Source: Dermanyssus gallinae
Taxonomy: Eukaryota; Arthropoda; Arachnida; Mesostigmata; Dermanyssidae
DNA length: 64,000 nucleotides
Direction of reading: 5' to 3'
Assembly (NCBI GenBank): GCA_003439945.1
Contig: QVRM01002086.1
Location: 148,501 to 212,500 of the forward strand
A program made the translations under genes and the position numbers. The notes under the pieces are model-generated. The model saw only the letters and a program-made list of their open reading frames with translations, searched no databases and had not been told where the DNA came from. Shown here piece by piece: positions 45,491 through 57,436 of this stretch (positions are counted from its first letter, which is position 1; each line of letters opens with the position of its first letter).

Positions 45491-46240
45491 GTAGTTGCTG
45501 TTCATGATACTCTTCTTCTCCGTTCTCGTTTCGCCTTCTATACTTTGTTTCTATTTCGTTAACGAGCCAGTATCGTCTCATTTGTGCGATGCCAGATGTC
45601 ACAAATGCTTCGTTTCAGACTCTCTTGTTCTGCCTAAGCTGAAGCAGGTAAACTCTTCAGGACATTTCGATTGGATACGACGAAACGAAAAACAATGACC
45701 ATGATGATAGTGATGACGACGACAACAATATCAGCTTGCTCCGACCGTGCAGTTTCCGTAATGGTTGTTTTTGACCATAGTGGAGGGTGACTCCGCCAGC
45801 GCTGCCTCCTCTCATAGCAGCGTATTGTTGTTTTTCGCGCTTTTTTCGTCATCAAGTTGTTACGTTTAACAAGCTTTTCCTCTCTCCGCTTTCTCGTTTG
45901 CTGGCATGACGCGATTCGCGAAACAATAAACGTTTTGAGAGTGCTCTTTGGAGTGCATTATGCGCCAATAGCTGGCAGGACGGCCCTTTCATAAAGAGGG
46001 AACACAGAGTTGATAGCATAAATGAGGAATCAGGAACCTGCCCTGATACATAACGGTAGTTGTCATCATCATCAGATTTTAGTCATACAGGTTGTCGATG
46101 AAGTGTCACTGCTGTGCCAACAGTAACAACAACAACAACAATTAGAACAACAACATGTCAGATAGCAAGTGAACAACAAAATTATATGTTGACATACGAA
46201 TGCTGCTGGTCAAAGAAAGGCGACAAGGTGTACTCTCGGG
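45491..46240. other. Region without a recognised gene
   Basis: Contains short AAC triplets at 46122-46155. A possible 29-bp AG..GT segment near 45621-45649 is too short to claim as an exon. Confidence 0.45.
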
Positions 46241-46254
46241 CATTGCCAGGAAGC

Positions 46255-46430
46255 ATTATCGAGCAAGATGGCTTAGTAGCAAAAGTCTTTGCCTTGCATT
46301 CGACGAGGCTTGGGTTCGAGACCCAGACCGGCCACCCTAAATTGATAATCATGGTTCCCAATTTAATAAGGTGAATGCCAGAGTGCAATAAAAAAATGAC
46401 CATGATCTGAAAAAAATGGGGAGCACAGAT
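46255..46430 (+). mobile_element. tRNA-like sequence, probable SINE head
   Basis: A-box tggcttagtagc (46269-46280) and B-box ggttcgagacc (46313-46323) each match the polymerase III internal promoter with about one mismatch, at tRNA-like spacing. The segment ends in gaccggccaccc like a tRNA 3' part, but I cannot fold a good acceptor stem or anticodon loop. An A-rich tail region follows (46387-46420). A tRNA-derived SINE is more likely than a working tRNA gene. Confidence 0.5.
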
Positions 46431-46491
46431 GTCTCAATAAAAATTGATGATGCATTACCATTCAACCCCCATAAAAAAAGCGGTTAAAAAG

Positions 46492-46535
46492 TGTTATAAC
46501 GGATTAAGTCCTAACACACTTAATCCGTTATAACA
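46492..46535. repeat. Perfect 17-bp hairpin
   Basis: tgttataacggattaag (46492-46508) pairs exactly with 46519-46535 across loop tcctaacaca. It lies about 60 bp after the SINE-like sequence and may be a terminal hairpin of a small transposon. Confidence 0.88.
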
Positions 46536-46539
46536 AACG

Positions 46540-47405
46540 AACGTTGGGAGTTGACACACCATCCTACTAACATAGCTTATTCAGCGTATTCTGTAATTTT
46601 AATTAAGCAGCATTATTAAGTAGCATTGTAGCGCACTCTGTAAATTTAGTATTATTTTCTGATGGAACTTACCAAACTAAGAGCCATGACACTTGTTAGT
46701 TGTTTTTAGTTAGAGTACCGGATTTCGGTATTCCAAATAATCGTGTAATCCTGTATTGGCAAACCGCAAGAGTACTTACTTTTCATTTTACGTTCGCTTG
46801 TTTCATCGGCGAAGAAGCGAGGCACGTTTCACGAGGCAACCGTTGTCGACAACGATTAGAGTGGAGTGTTCTCTAAGGCTTCGTTCGCATGTCGGCGCTT
46901 AGACGAACTCGAATCGGCCGGCTCGTAATGACAAGATAGCTTGGGCTCTCTAATTATACGTTATTTGGGATTGAAGTTCAAGATTTTTATCTCCTCCTAG
47001 CTACGACTGCCTCTCTCTCTCTCTCTCGACTGTTTTCTTTTCTCGTGTCGAAGCACCGATTTGTGGCACCGACGACGGGATAGTTCGTAGCCGACGAGCC
47101 TTTCTTGAGTTCGACACTGCACGCTGTAGGCAAATCTGCAACAACAGCAACAAACGCAACATCAACAACAACAGCAACAGCAAGCATCTGCTCTATATTA
47201 CAAGGATAATGATAACCGCTAGCACCGCCGCTGCCGCTGCTGTTATCATCAGGCAACATGACGAAAGTCACGAGAGAAACTTCAATTCGGCCGCTGCACG
47301 TGAGGCCGTTCGTGCACAGCATGAGTGGCCCTCGTCGTCGGCTGTCGCGCACGCGAGATGTATCACTATGCGTCGAGCGGACTAGTATGAGTATGTGTAT
47401 ATACA
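46540..47405. other. Region without a recognised gene
   Basis: Holds a (CT)n run at 47011-47026 and CAA triplets at 47140-47180. Nothing else supported. Confidence 0.5.
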
Positions 47406-47407
47406 CA

Positions 47408-47520
47408 CACATATATATTATATATATATATATATACATGTGTGTCAAGTAAAGAAATGTACATAATAAAAAAAATGACAAACGCGCATGCAAATGTTTT
47501 TTCGTAAGTATTAACTTAAA

Positions 47521-47570
<50 letters not shown>

Positions 47571-47598
47571 CTATATATATATATATATATATATATTT
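47408..47598. repeat. (TA)n microsatellites
   Basis: TA runs at 47408-47437 and 47528-47598, the second preceded by an A9 run. Confidence 0.95.
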
Positions 47599-47744
47599 GT
47601 GTTTGTGTAAGCGATACACGTCAACTTGCTTCGGTGATGAATTACTCCGATGTGTCCACCTGAGTGGACTAGTATGCATACAGTAAGCACGCACGTATCT
47701 GTGAGCGTGTGGCGATAGATGTGTCTACGAACGTGTTGAACTGT

Positions 47745-47785
47745 GTGTATGTCTGTCTGTCTGTCTGTCTATCTGTCTATGTGTG
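47745..47785. repeat. (TCTG)n tetranucleotide repeat
   Basis: About seven TCTG/TCTA units. Confidence 0.92.
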
Positions 47786-47888
47786 CGCGGAGTATGCTAT
47801 GCATTCGTATCGGTCGGATGTGGCTGTCGGCGGTCGAGGTATAAGTTGAGGGCAGAGGGGGGGCGGATCTCGGAGGAAGCATGGGAGG

Positions 47889-48008
47889 GCTCGGGGGAGA
47901 TCGGGGGAATTCGGGGGAGATCGGGGGAATTCGGGGGAGATTGGGGAACTCGGGGAGATTGGGTGAACTCGGGGGAGATTGGGTGAACTCGGGGGAGACC
48001 GGGGGGAA
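47889..48008 (+). repeat. G-rich decamer minisatellite
   Basis: About twelve tandem 10-bp units of the type tcgggggaga, alternating with tcgggggaat, ttgggtgaac and ttggggaac variants. Each carries a run of three to six G, so the plus strand has strong G-quadruplex potential. Ten is not a multiple of three, so all three minus frames give the same Pro/Ser-rich 10-residue repeat. No gene is implied. Confidence 0.93.
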
Positions 48009-48419
48009 TAATGGGCGGGGGAGGGTGGGAGCAAAGATAGGGTGCAAGAGTACGCGAGTGAGCCAGCGGACGAGCGCACATTTGATGCAGCCATCCATCA
48101 GCAGCGAAATCATCAGAGAGCACCAGAGAGATATGCTTGGATGCGCGGCGGTTAGGCAGACGCGAGCCAGCCAGCCAGGGCGGGCGAACGGAGCGGCGAT
48201 GGAGGTCTGATTTCCCCTTCACTGTTCCTACCACCATTGCGCCTTGTGCGAGTCGAGTGGTGTCATCTGCTTTAGAAGCGCGACAATCAGTGTTTTTGAC
48301 GGTGTGTATGGGTGTCCGTGTATGATGTCCGTATATATGCTTGTGTTTTTTTGTTGTGTGCGTGGGTGTGAGAGTGATACCTGTATGCACCTCTACGTAA
48401 GGTGCCATCATCAGTTTCA

Positions 48420-48525
48420 CCATGATGATCACCATCAGCAGCACCAGCATCGTTATCACCATCAGCAGCCGCATCATCGTCATCATCATCTACTACATCA
48501 TCATAACCACCATAATCAGGCTACC
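48420..48525. repeat. CAT/CAG triplet tract
   Basis: Imperfect ATC, CAG and CAC triplets; the plus frame is His-rich. Confidence 0.85.
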
Positions 48526-48529
48526 ATCA

Positions 48530-49312
48530 TGGCTAGACTAGCGGACTAGAGCTCCGGACCGGTGGGAGCCTCTGCATGAGCATATACAATGTATCATGTA
48601 GTGTCTTTGTCGGGGCATATAGGTGTAAACGTTTGTAGATGTTTAGATTATTGTCTATGCATAGATACATCTATGTCTGTATGTATCTTAGCATGCACCT
48701 CTGTGTGTGCGTGTATGTTTGTAAGTATGCATCTATGTGCATATGGATGCACACAGAGGGTACGCATCTCTGTGTGTGTGTGTGTATTTATGTAAGTTTG
48801 CATATTTGTATGTATGCATGTAAATAAGCATCACTGTTGTTTATCTGTCAATAAGGATGAAGGAGGGGAGGGTTCAAGGCCAGCAGAGATTATAATAATA
48901 GCAACAAAACCGCCCGTAGTAGTAGCAGTTGTAGGACAGTGTACTTGAGCACGCCAGTTCGTGAGAGTAGAACTAGAAGTAGATGTTGTACGAGTACTTG
49001 CTCCACTCGCCGCTGTGCGAGCGTAAGGTTGGTGACGACGCTGAGAGCAGGTCGTGAAGTTGGCAAACTTGGACCTAGGGGTCTCTGCAAATTTAGCCAA
49101 ATGACTACGCTTACAAAACGTTATCATGGCCTCCTGATCGCTGATCGACAAAAACATTGTAGATGTCAAGCACTACAATGAGCTGCTAACCAACGCACTT
49201 GAATCCTGTATACGGAACGTTAGGCGAAAGCGATGGTGGACCTCAAAATGCAGCCAGACCAAGACCAAGTTTGCACGACTGCTCCAGCTGAAGCCGTTCT
49301 TACGGCTCCGCA
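48530..49312. other. Region without a recognised gene
   Basis: 48660-48800 is GT/AT-rich with repeated gtgtgtgt and gcat units. Open frames are unremarkable. Confidence 0.5.
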
Positions 49313-49313
49313 T

Positions 49314-49600
49314 TACCTCACAACTAAGGACGCCATGGTTGTCATCTTCCGGGGTGTCGCCGGTTCGATCCCTATTGTTGATCGAATTTTCTTTGACCGA
49401 TGCTCATTGATAATAGATGATAAACCATACCGCTGAGAGTCAGTGGCCATGCTGCCACAAGGACTGTTGGGAAAACGCTAGATTTCCTAACATGTCCGGC
49501 CCTCGGTGCATTGAAGATATACCTCAGGTTAAGCTCCAAGCCCAAGTGAATAGTCTAGAATGAAAAACAACCTCCTCAAAAAAAATTTTAATTCTAGTAC
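49314..49600 (+). repeat. SINE-like dispersed repeat, family 1, best copy
   Basis: Carries the B-box-like cggttcgatccc at about 49361-49372 and the whole body shared with 8363-8632 and 23828-24005, ending in an A/T-rich tail (caaaaaaaattttaattcta). Its first 23 bp (acctcacaactaagg then cgccatg) recur with one mismatch at about 49600-49622. That is either a second truncated copy in tandem or a long target duplication. tRNA origin is likely but not proven. Confidence 0.68.
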
Positions 49601-49622
49601 CTCACAACTAAGGTCGCCATGT

Positions 49623-50185
49623 CCGGTAGACTGCAAGCGACCCTACGCCCACTTCCTAGTCATTCCTCTTAGTAAAAATGACAAGATTCTAAAGACCATA
49701 CAGACACTCACAGTGGCAGGTCAGAGGAAAACTCCTTCGCTAAAGCGTTTCACTGGACGCTCATCTTCAATAGATACCTTCATACTGCAAAACTGCTCGC
49801 ATCGTAGATGCAGTAGTTCGCACTTCCGGAGACTCCGGCGTATCTCCAGTTCCTTTGGCAGTAAAGAGGTTGGCCTTGATCCAGAGTTGTCCAACCCAGA
49901 GGCAGTGCTAAACTCAGAGCCGAAGGGAGTAGGTAGGACGAACTGACATATTAGTGGTACGTGTTGCTGTCCTTGCATCTTGCCATACACTCTGTAGGAC
50001 TAGGGGCTTTTATGCACGAGCCAAGCGGCACATGCATTCGTAAATATCGTGACAGGTCATGTGCAAGATATCATAGTAGTGAGTGCCACGCAGCTATTTT
50101 ACCCGCTGGCAGCAGAATTTGCATGGTCGTCTTTAAATGTATATAACGTATTGCATATTTGTACTTACCCATCATGGAGTGAAAA
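49623..50185. other. Region without a recognised gene
   Basis: Two overlapping frames (49560-49946 plus, 49721-49990 minus) are non-repetitive but show no codon bias, and the plus one starts inside the SINE-like repeat. No domain recognised. Confidence 0.45.
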
Positions 50186-50187
50186 TA

Positions 50188-50188
<1 letters not shown>

Positions 50189-50219
<31 letters not shown>
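50189..50219. repeat. (TA)n microsatellite
   Basis: TA run of about 15 units. Confidence 0.95.
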
Positions 50220-50223
<4 letters not shown>

Positions 50224-50359
50224 CGTTACCTTCTTTCTGGCTGTATCGTCATGACTATTTTACTTGTTATTGCCGAAGTCGTTGCTATTTGTCGCTATTG
50301 TTAGGGTTATCGTTGTCACCGTTCCTAATATGGTTACTGTTGTTCTGGCGGGCGTTGTT

Positions 50360-50640
50360 CTTGTTATCGTCGTCGTTGTTGTTGTTGTTATTGTTGTTGT
50401 TGCTGCTGCTACTATTGCTGTCAATGTTGCTGTTGTTGTTGCTGCTATTGCTGTTAATGTTGTTGTTGTTTCTCATCCAGTTTCTGTTCTTGCTGCTGTT
50501 GCCGCTGCTGTTGTTGTTGTTGTTTTTATCGTTGTTATTGCGGTGCGGTTTTGGCGGAGTTGTTGTTGTTGTTGTTGTTGTTGCTGCTGTCGTTGCCGGC
50601 GTTATCGTTGTTGTTGTTGTTGTTGTTTTGGGATTATTAC
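50360..50640. repeat. (GTT)n/(GCT)n triplet tract
   Basis: About 280 bp of GTT with GCT, GTC and ATT variants. It produces long poly-Leu and poly-Val frames (up to 255 codons) that are artefacts. Confidence 0.9.
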
Positions 50641-50894
50641 GGCAAGCGGCATTGCAGCAGCACCGGTCACAGCGGCATCGCGATCACGACGTCGTCGTCA
50701 TCGTCGTGTCTAGTATTTACCTACCCGCCTGCGTGCCTGACCGACGATCGTTAAAGTTGCCCGTAAAACAAAGACTGTTCTATGCGCTGCCTCTTCAAAT
50801 ACAGCCCGCCAAATGACGTAAACCGAGAGAAGGGAACCGACGTTAATGCTAATGCGCATAGATACGTATAAGAGATGCTCACTCATACAGGTGT

Positions 50895-50995
50895 GTATGT
50901 ATGTGCATATATATACACACATATCTATAAATATATATATGTGTGTGTATATATATATATACACACAAATATATATATATATATATAAACACACA
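50895..50995. repeat. (TA)n/(CA)n mixed microsatellite
   Basis: Alternating TATATA and CACACA blocks. Confidence 0.92.
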
Positions 50996-51419
50996 TTCAT
51001 TTGTATATAGATGCTCGCACATGAGACGCGTAAAGGCTGACGAGGCGACGGTCACCACCACCACTACCACCGCTCCACCGGCAGCATTCAACCGATAGAC
51101 AAATAAACAAAGGCGTGAGTTTGCAAAAGACATCGATCAGCACTGTCGCACCACGCACGCACGCACGCAGCGTCCATCCTATCGATACTTGCGGTCGCAG
51201 CGCTGTGTTGCAGCGCTCATCAAAACTCACACGCCAAGTTAGGCATTCAGCCAGGCAAACAGGCAGTCGAACTGGAGAGAATCACGACGGACGACCGCAC
51301 GGCAACCGCGGGAAACAACTGCGAGAGTGGCAAACAAAAAACCGAGAGAATTTGCCCAGCCGGCCCCATACAGACGCACACACCCATCTCCTAGCAAGCT
51401 ACGAACTCACGCTAGGTAT

Positions 51420-51420
<1 letters not shown>

Positions 51421-51463
<43 letters not shown>

Positions 51464-51494
51464 CATATATACAGAGCGAGAGAGAGAGAGAGCG
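51421..51494. repeat. (TA)n followed by (GA)n
   Basis: TA run at 51421-51472 followed by GAGA at 51476-51494. Confidence 0.93.
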
Positions 51495-51791
51495 AGGGAA
51501 AACAGAGTAAGCAGGAAGTAGATCATAAATCGAACTAGACCTGTAAGATCATCATCATCGCCATCATCATTTGTATAGCCGCGAACGGCGTTTTCGAGTG
51601 ATTTTCCCAACACTTAGCGCATCCATCACGTGTGTGGCCACAAACAAGGGACCGTACCAGTCTGCACGAGCAAAACTCGGAAAGTACTCGGGAACTATTA
51701 CGATACCGAGTTTGCTCTCGACGACGCGATGCTCGATCTCGTCGATGTGGTGTTTTTGTCTACGTGTTGTCTAGGTCAGCCTCACCTTACT

Positions 51792-51930
51792 AACTTTTTC
51801 GCTGACTGAGCTGACTCACAGAGCCCCATAAACGTGAAGACGCAGCGGCGGAGATCGAACTCGTGCACCTACGTGCGTCCTCCGGTCGCAAAGTGCACGC
51901 GAATGCATTACAACACGCCACCACCGGGCT
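51792..51930 (-). mobile_element. tRNA-like SINE, family 2, shortened copy
   Basis: Aligns with the minus-strand SINE at 20447-20628, sharing gccccataaa, the gcggcgg block, a degraded B box (complement of gatcgaactcg), ccggtcgcaaagtgc and the A-box region. Tail sequence near 51792-51815 also resembles that copy, but part of the middle is missing. cagcctcacc and caacctcacc flank it and may be a worn target duplication. Confidence 0.65.
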
Positions 51931-51949
51931 TGACCAACCTCACCCAATT

Positions 51950-53115
51950 TCCTTCAACACTTCAACTCAAGTACCCTCGGGGCACTGGGACTCTATGTCC
52001 ATGTGTCCATCGAGATTTTAGCGCAGCGGTCGCATTTCTTCGAGATCGAGAGGCCAACTTGTTTCGCTGAAGATGCACGATATTTATTAGCTGTCGAAGC
52101 ACAAATAAACACGCTCTTATTCCATTACATGGGTCACATGGTCAAAATGGTTTTCAGCATCTTAATTAAAATTATATGCCAAAATCTAAAAAAATAAACG
52201 ATTTAGGTATTGTTGGCGCTGTTTAGAAGGCTTCAACACGACGTGCGGGCAAGCGGTGAAAAGACTGCCCTATTTACATAAACATGAGCCAAACGACAGA
52301 AACAAATTGACGCGTTTAGATGCCGGCGATGTGTTGTTCGTAGAAAAGAACGAGCAGCCAGAGGCGAAATACTATTTGACATCCTTTGCCGGTCCTATTT
52401 TGCGCCACGAAATGATCTCTATAAGTGTTTTTGCGCAAGTAACTACTCCTGTTGTATGCTGTCAAAAATGCCATATGACTTGACGCCTTGCGGCTAAATC
52501 TCGCACACTCTAGTGAAGACAAAATGTTAATTTTTTCGATTGTTGAGCCAACGTGGTCCAATAAAAAGCTCTTCTTATATTTGTGTTTCAATTATTTACG
52601 TTCAGAGCAATTTGATTGAGTGATTCGTTCGTGTATACAATGGTGCAAGCTTTCTAATGGGAGGTAGTACATAATTTGAATAGTCGCTTTCGGTTTCGGC
52701 TCTGTCAACGTCAAGCATCACAACGCACAAACGTTTTAGGCAAATCCTGTTTCACTGCCCTTCATCTAATGCCTGAGCGGCAATTTTGTGGGAATGCTAA
52801 CTAATGACCCGTTTCACCTTGGTCTAATTCTGTCCACCACAGAATGTAATTTTCCAACTAGAATCTGTCTTGATTTACGACCAAAAACAGTTCTTTAAGA
52901 GTATCGCGCCGTGGAGTAACGAAGAGTAATGGAGTAACGAAGTTGCGCATGCATCCCTTGCTGGGGACCTGCACAGAGAAGTCAGTATCTACGGTTAGAA
53001 ACAAACAAGGTTTCAAATCAACACTGAATTGACACGAAACGAAGTATTCTACGGCACAAACATCCGTAATGTTGAAACGTGTCTGACGCAAGTAAAATAG
53101 ATTACTACACATGGC
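51950..53115. other. Region without a recognised gene
   Basis: Overlapping frames at 52256-52483 (plus) and 52316-52591 (minus) are unrecognised. A worn transposase is possible near 52480-52600 but I see no motif. Confidence 0.45.
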
Positions 53116-53116
53116 A

Positions 53117-53118
<2 letters not shown>

Positions 53119-53158
<40 letters not shown>
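53119..53158. repeat. (TA)n microsatellite
   Basis: TA run of about 20 units. Confidence 0.96.
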
Positions 53159-53163
<5 letters not shown>

Positions 53164-53598
53164 ATTATAACATAAAAACCATTAACCTGCTGAATGCAAG
53201 AATTAAGTAGTACATCAAGGTTAGCTTGACTTACAGTTTCTTCCTTTTGTTGTGTCACCAGAGAAACCGCAAGGGAAACTGTGCACCTTTGTTTAGCAAC
53301 TCGGTGCAATGCAATTCCTATGATAATGTGATCTTAGTTTTAGGACACTATAAGGCACTATAGAAACCTGCCGTACGCTAAGAATTACTTATTAATTAAA
53401 ACATATAATACCCACATGTATAAAGAATGCGTTTATTCGCGTGTGAAGTATGTGCTGATCAGAGTCGTGTGTTTTGATGGACTGTTTGTAGACTGTGTCA
53501 AATGTGCCCATGATTGGGACGTGCAGATCTCGCATTTTGAAATTTTCATCATTCGTTCTTAGTCTAGCTTCAATTATACGTCCTTAAATTAAGTACAA

Positions 53599-53800
53599 TC
53601 ACTTTTCTTCAGCACGTATGCAATAAAGTTGTCTTTTAACGTAGCCCATGTGTGCCAGTATGCGAGAGAACTCATCATTTCTGCTGATTTCCCAAAGGTT
53701 ACAGGCTTCAATTAGGTTGCTACTCCCCTCGCCAGTATCTCCAAACCTATTTACAACTATATGTTGGCCTACATCTACAAATCTCAAGAACTATTGCATC
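53599..53800 (-). CDS. Coding-like segment, unknown product
   Basis: The minus-strand frame runs from an acceptor-like gatgcaatag|TTC near 53800 to a TGA at 53599. It translates to a well-mixed 66-residue protein end containing FVDVGQHIVVNRFGDTG, LIEACNLWEI and HMGYVKRQLYCIRAEEK. Directly upstream another minus frame (about 53795-53865) reads ESESRDDYEFDSSSTTNLSD and would join after a one-base shift. That suggests either an exon boundary or a frameshifted retrogene or transposon remnant. Codon third positions are not GC-biased, unlike the other candidate exons. I do not recognise the family. Confidence 0.25.
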
Positions 53801-53869
53801 GGAAAGGTTAGTTGTACTGCTGGAGTCAAACTCATAATCATCACGACTCTCAGATTCATCGACCTTACG

Positions 53870-54824
53870 TCAGTAAATTCTCTTGCGTCCAGGAAATTGC
53901 AACTGCAATTTGCAGGTCTCGTTATTTTCACTTTAATTCTTGTTATTCAAAACCCTCCTTGCTTGATTAGTAGTTCCCGCAAAATAATGAACGTAGTGAC
54001 AGTTGTATAAAATAAATACTAGCAACTACGTACTATCGTAAGCCTGGTTTCGTCAATTTACGAACAAAATGCTTACTGGCCCATTTCAGTGCATACAGTG
54101 TATGACTCTGCCGCTGAAAATAACACTAGAGGCAATAAGAACTAACGGCACTACTCCCACTGTTACGATCGCATTTCTACGCTTTTCGGATTAAATTTTC
54201 TGAAACAAAACCTTAGGGGCGGTTAACCTGGACTCACCCAGTTAGATATGCTAAAGCCAATGTAGGACGTCGTCGTCAATATAGATTTGTGGTGGGCGAA
54301 AGGTGCAAATTTCTCTCTCTATTGCTCATGCTTCCTTTTTCAGGCAGCCCTTGTTGCAGCACTACAGCGTCATTGAACGGCTGGCATAGCACTACCCATG
54401 AACTTCTGCAAAATGTGCTTAGAATATTGTAAACACATTTTTTTTAACATTTGTGTCAAATTAGTGTAACAATTGTGTATTTCTCGTAATCTTACCATTT
54501 GTGTTAGTAAAAGTAGACATATATGTATATATATTTGTTGTCTTTTTACCGCTGGACCGGCTGATCACACCTAAATAAGCTGATGACAGAATCGAAACTG
54601 TTGTGCAATATAAGACTAGATAAAAATAACGCTTAGCTATTTCAATGCAATCAGGGCCTGTTTTTAAGCGCTAACGCTCAGTTCTAGCTGCTGCTTGCGT
54701 AGACTGAACCCCACACATATTACTGTTCTACTCGGTTTGGGCTCGTTTTCTTCAGATCCATCATGATCTCTGTAAAAGATTTGACGCCGTCATCCCTGCA
54801 CACAAGCACATAAAGGCAAACACA

Positions 54825-54825
<1 letters not shown>
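53870..54825. other. Region without a recognised gene
   Basis: No feature I can support. Confidence 0.5.

Positions 54826-54828
<3 letters not shown>

Positions 54829-54861
<33 letters not shown>
54829..54861. repeat. (TA)n microsatellite
   Basis: TA run of about 16 units. Confidence 0.95.
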
Positions 54862-54864
<3 letters not shown>

Positions 54865-56290
54865 CGCTAACGAAGCACAGTCGCTCCCTTCAGCAATTCC
54901 TACATTGCAGTGGCAAAGCTGACTTCCCCTCATACCTTACGTACGATTCTGGAAAGACTGACGGCGTAAGGCACTGGTACGAACGCTGTGCCTTTTTTAT
55001 ACTGAACGAGAGCTACTCTCTCGGAACTAAAGACTGGGAAGTCTTCTAACATGCCGAGCCCTTGTAGAGGCGCTTCTCGAGGGGCATGAGTCCTGGTATA
55101 AAGTAAGAAGATTCAAAGAATTTCTTTCGAAAGGAAAAATAACCGCTGCACAAAGTCGAGCTCTATACGTCGAGCAGCCTTAAAGGCAAGTTCAAGTGGC
55201 GAGGTGAAGTAATCTCGAATGAAGACAGTACTGCGGCCACCACCGACAAGAGGCAACGGGACGTTTGAATTTTAGTGAATTTGTAAGTCCTACACTACTG
55301 TATTTTAAACAATGCCGTTTGTTGTGCAGTATGCATCTTACCAATTAATAAAAAAAAACATACATATAAATATATATATTTCTTACGCAGACCCATACAG
55401 ATACGTAGGTAGATAGGCAACAAAAGATACGGCCAAAGCAAGTGTGCACATGCGGTGATCCGCTCTTCTGGGTGTTGCTAGGTTTTTAAACAGCTTGGAC
55501 ACTGATGCATTGACTGTGGGCTTCTGAGGCTACTCTCACTAGACTACCTGAGTCTCACCTGAGTCTCATCTGAGCCTAACCTGACGGGCGGCGTAATTTC
55601 CATCTTTCTCGTTGCATCTTGCTCGACCAGGCTGGGGTTCATAACGTTTTTTTTCTTGTCTTTATTTTTTTTGTATTCATCATGACAACCCACCTGCTAA
55701 TTCATCTGACAGCCGCTGAGAGGAACCTCCTTGCTTGGTGATTTTATTATTATTATTATTAAGCGGCGTCCCCAATCGTCAGCAGGTCAATGTCCTGCAG
55801 TATCCAAGCTTTCTTAAACGGCCGCGGTTTGCTTTCATCATGCAACCTGCACAGGAATGTAACTGTGCTCAAGCTGTAGTTGAATAGCGTCCAAGCAGAG
55901 ACAACAACGCCAAGAAACGGTATTGATATCCACAACAACAACAGCAATAAAAACAACGACCGGAACGACTAAGACGACGACAATAATAGCAACAACGCAA
56001 CATCAACAGCAACAACAACAACAATAACATTAGTAACAACAACAACGCAGGCAACAATAACAACGTTACCGTTAACGACCGGCCTTGCGGAGAGCATCGC
56101 ATCTGCTCGTAAAATATGCCGACACCGGCGGATTTACAAAACGCGTAGGGTCTCTGCATCGACGAATTCTTTTTGCGACTGTTTGATGGTACCGCATCGA
56201 TGGCTCGATTGTCGTGTCGCTGTGGTCACGGTGGCCATCTTTAGTGGCATTAGGTTGTTTTAGTAGATAACGTCGCAATAGTGCGCCTAT
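54862..56290. other. Region without a recognised gene
   Basis: Includes a tandem triple of gagtctcacct-like units at 55550-55575, an (ATT)n at 55745-55761 and CAA triplets at 55930-56060. No gene recognised. Confidence 0.5.
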
Positions 56291-56296
<6 letters not shown>

Positions 56297-56366
<70 letters not shown>

Positions 56367-56367
56367 G

Positions 56368-56407
<40 letters not shown>

Positions 56408-56408
56408 T
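56297..56408. repeat. (TA)n followed by (GA)n
   Basis: TA run at 56297-56388 with GTATA interruptions, then AGAGAG to 56408. Confidence 0.96.
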
Positions 56409-57436
56409 AGTATACTTTGTCCTCGTCATTTTTGCATAAATGCAATATTCTCCTGACGAAGCGTGTATCGTCGTCTGCGTTCGCTGTAGTCGAGCTAGTC
56501 GTTTATCTTGTGAAATATTTTATTAGCCGCGATTATACTGCCGCAACTATACTAAGAATAATTGAGCTTAGTCAACATAATTTGACTATTGGCAGCTGTG
56601 GCATCCAGATACCTTCGTTCTCTCCTAATCTCATTTCCAAACCAGGATACATTTGAACGGTTACACAACGTCAACTATTTGTTTAAGCTAAATATGGCTT
56701 GAGAAAACTCAGCAGCACCCACTAATGAACAACCGTAAGACTAACCGTATGTTGGACAGACCGTTTGCAGTTTCAGCGCTTGTCTTCACAAATGTGGCGA
56801 CATTCATTATTGTGTTAAAAATATAATGCGACGACATTTAATATTTAATATTCTGCTATTGGTGTTGCTGAGGTAGCCATCTAGAATAATAATAATAATA
56901 ATAATAGATCGATGTCTACTACGATTAAGGAGAGCTGCGGCTGAAGCCTTTCTAGCTGAACCGCTATGTGACTGTCATTGACATAAGAACCTTGGCCTTA
57001 CATCGTGCTGAGCTTCTCTGGGCTTCCTTTAGCTAAGGAATGTGACGAATAAAATTTGAATAAAATTTAACCAAAGACGCAACAGGGCTATACGGTCCAA
57101 CTGATCCAACTAGCTAGGCCGGAGCTCGAACCTGCAGTAGCTGCGCTATTGTTTTTAATCTCTATAAAACTTGCTTCAAAATACGTGCATTTTTTATACT
57201 AGCTGTCACTAAAAGGTGACAACACCAGAGCCCGAGTCGAGCCCACGACTCGGCCTGATACCAGTGTCGCCGGCTCCTACCCCATTTCAACAAATAAACG
57301 TTGCGCGTCGCTGTGCTGTGATCATGTTGGGCATTACAAACGTTTACAGCCAATAACACTGTTGAATAATAAAGAACACATACACACACTCGTTTTGCGA
57401 GACGAGATCAAAGATCGAATCCACGTCAAATCTCAC
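56409..57436. other. Region without a recognised gene
   Basis: (AAT)n at 56886-56906. tRNA-like B-box fragments appear near 57131 and 57236 but without a matching A box. Confidence 0.45.

Noticed and set aside
47769..48113. Pro/Ser-rich minus frames resembling a structural protein
   Set aside because: Produced by the decamer minisatellite in all three frames.
50049..50816. 255-codon plus frame with apparent membrane segments
   Set aside because: The Leu runs come from the GTT/GCT triplet tract; the non-repeat ends have no recognisable motif.
57110..57290. Possible tRNA genes from B-box-like sequences
   Set aside because: Only isolated B-box matches (near 57131 and 57236); no A box at tRNA spacing and no acceptor stem.
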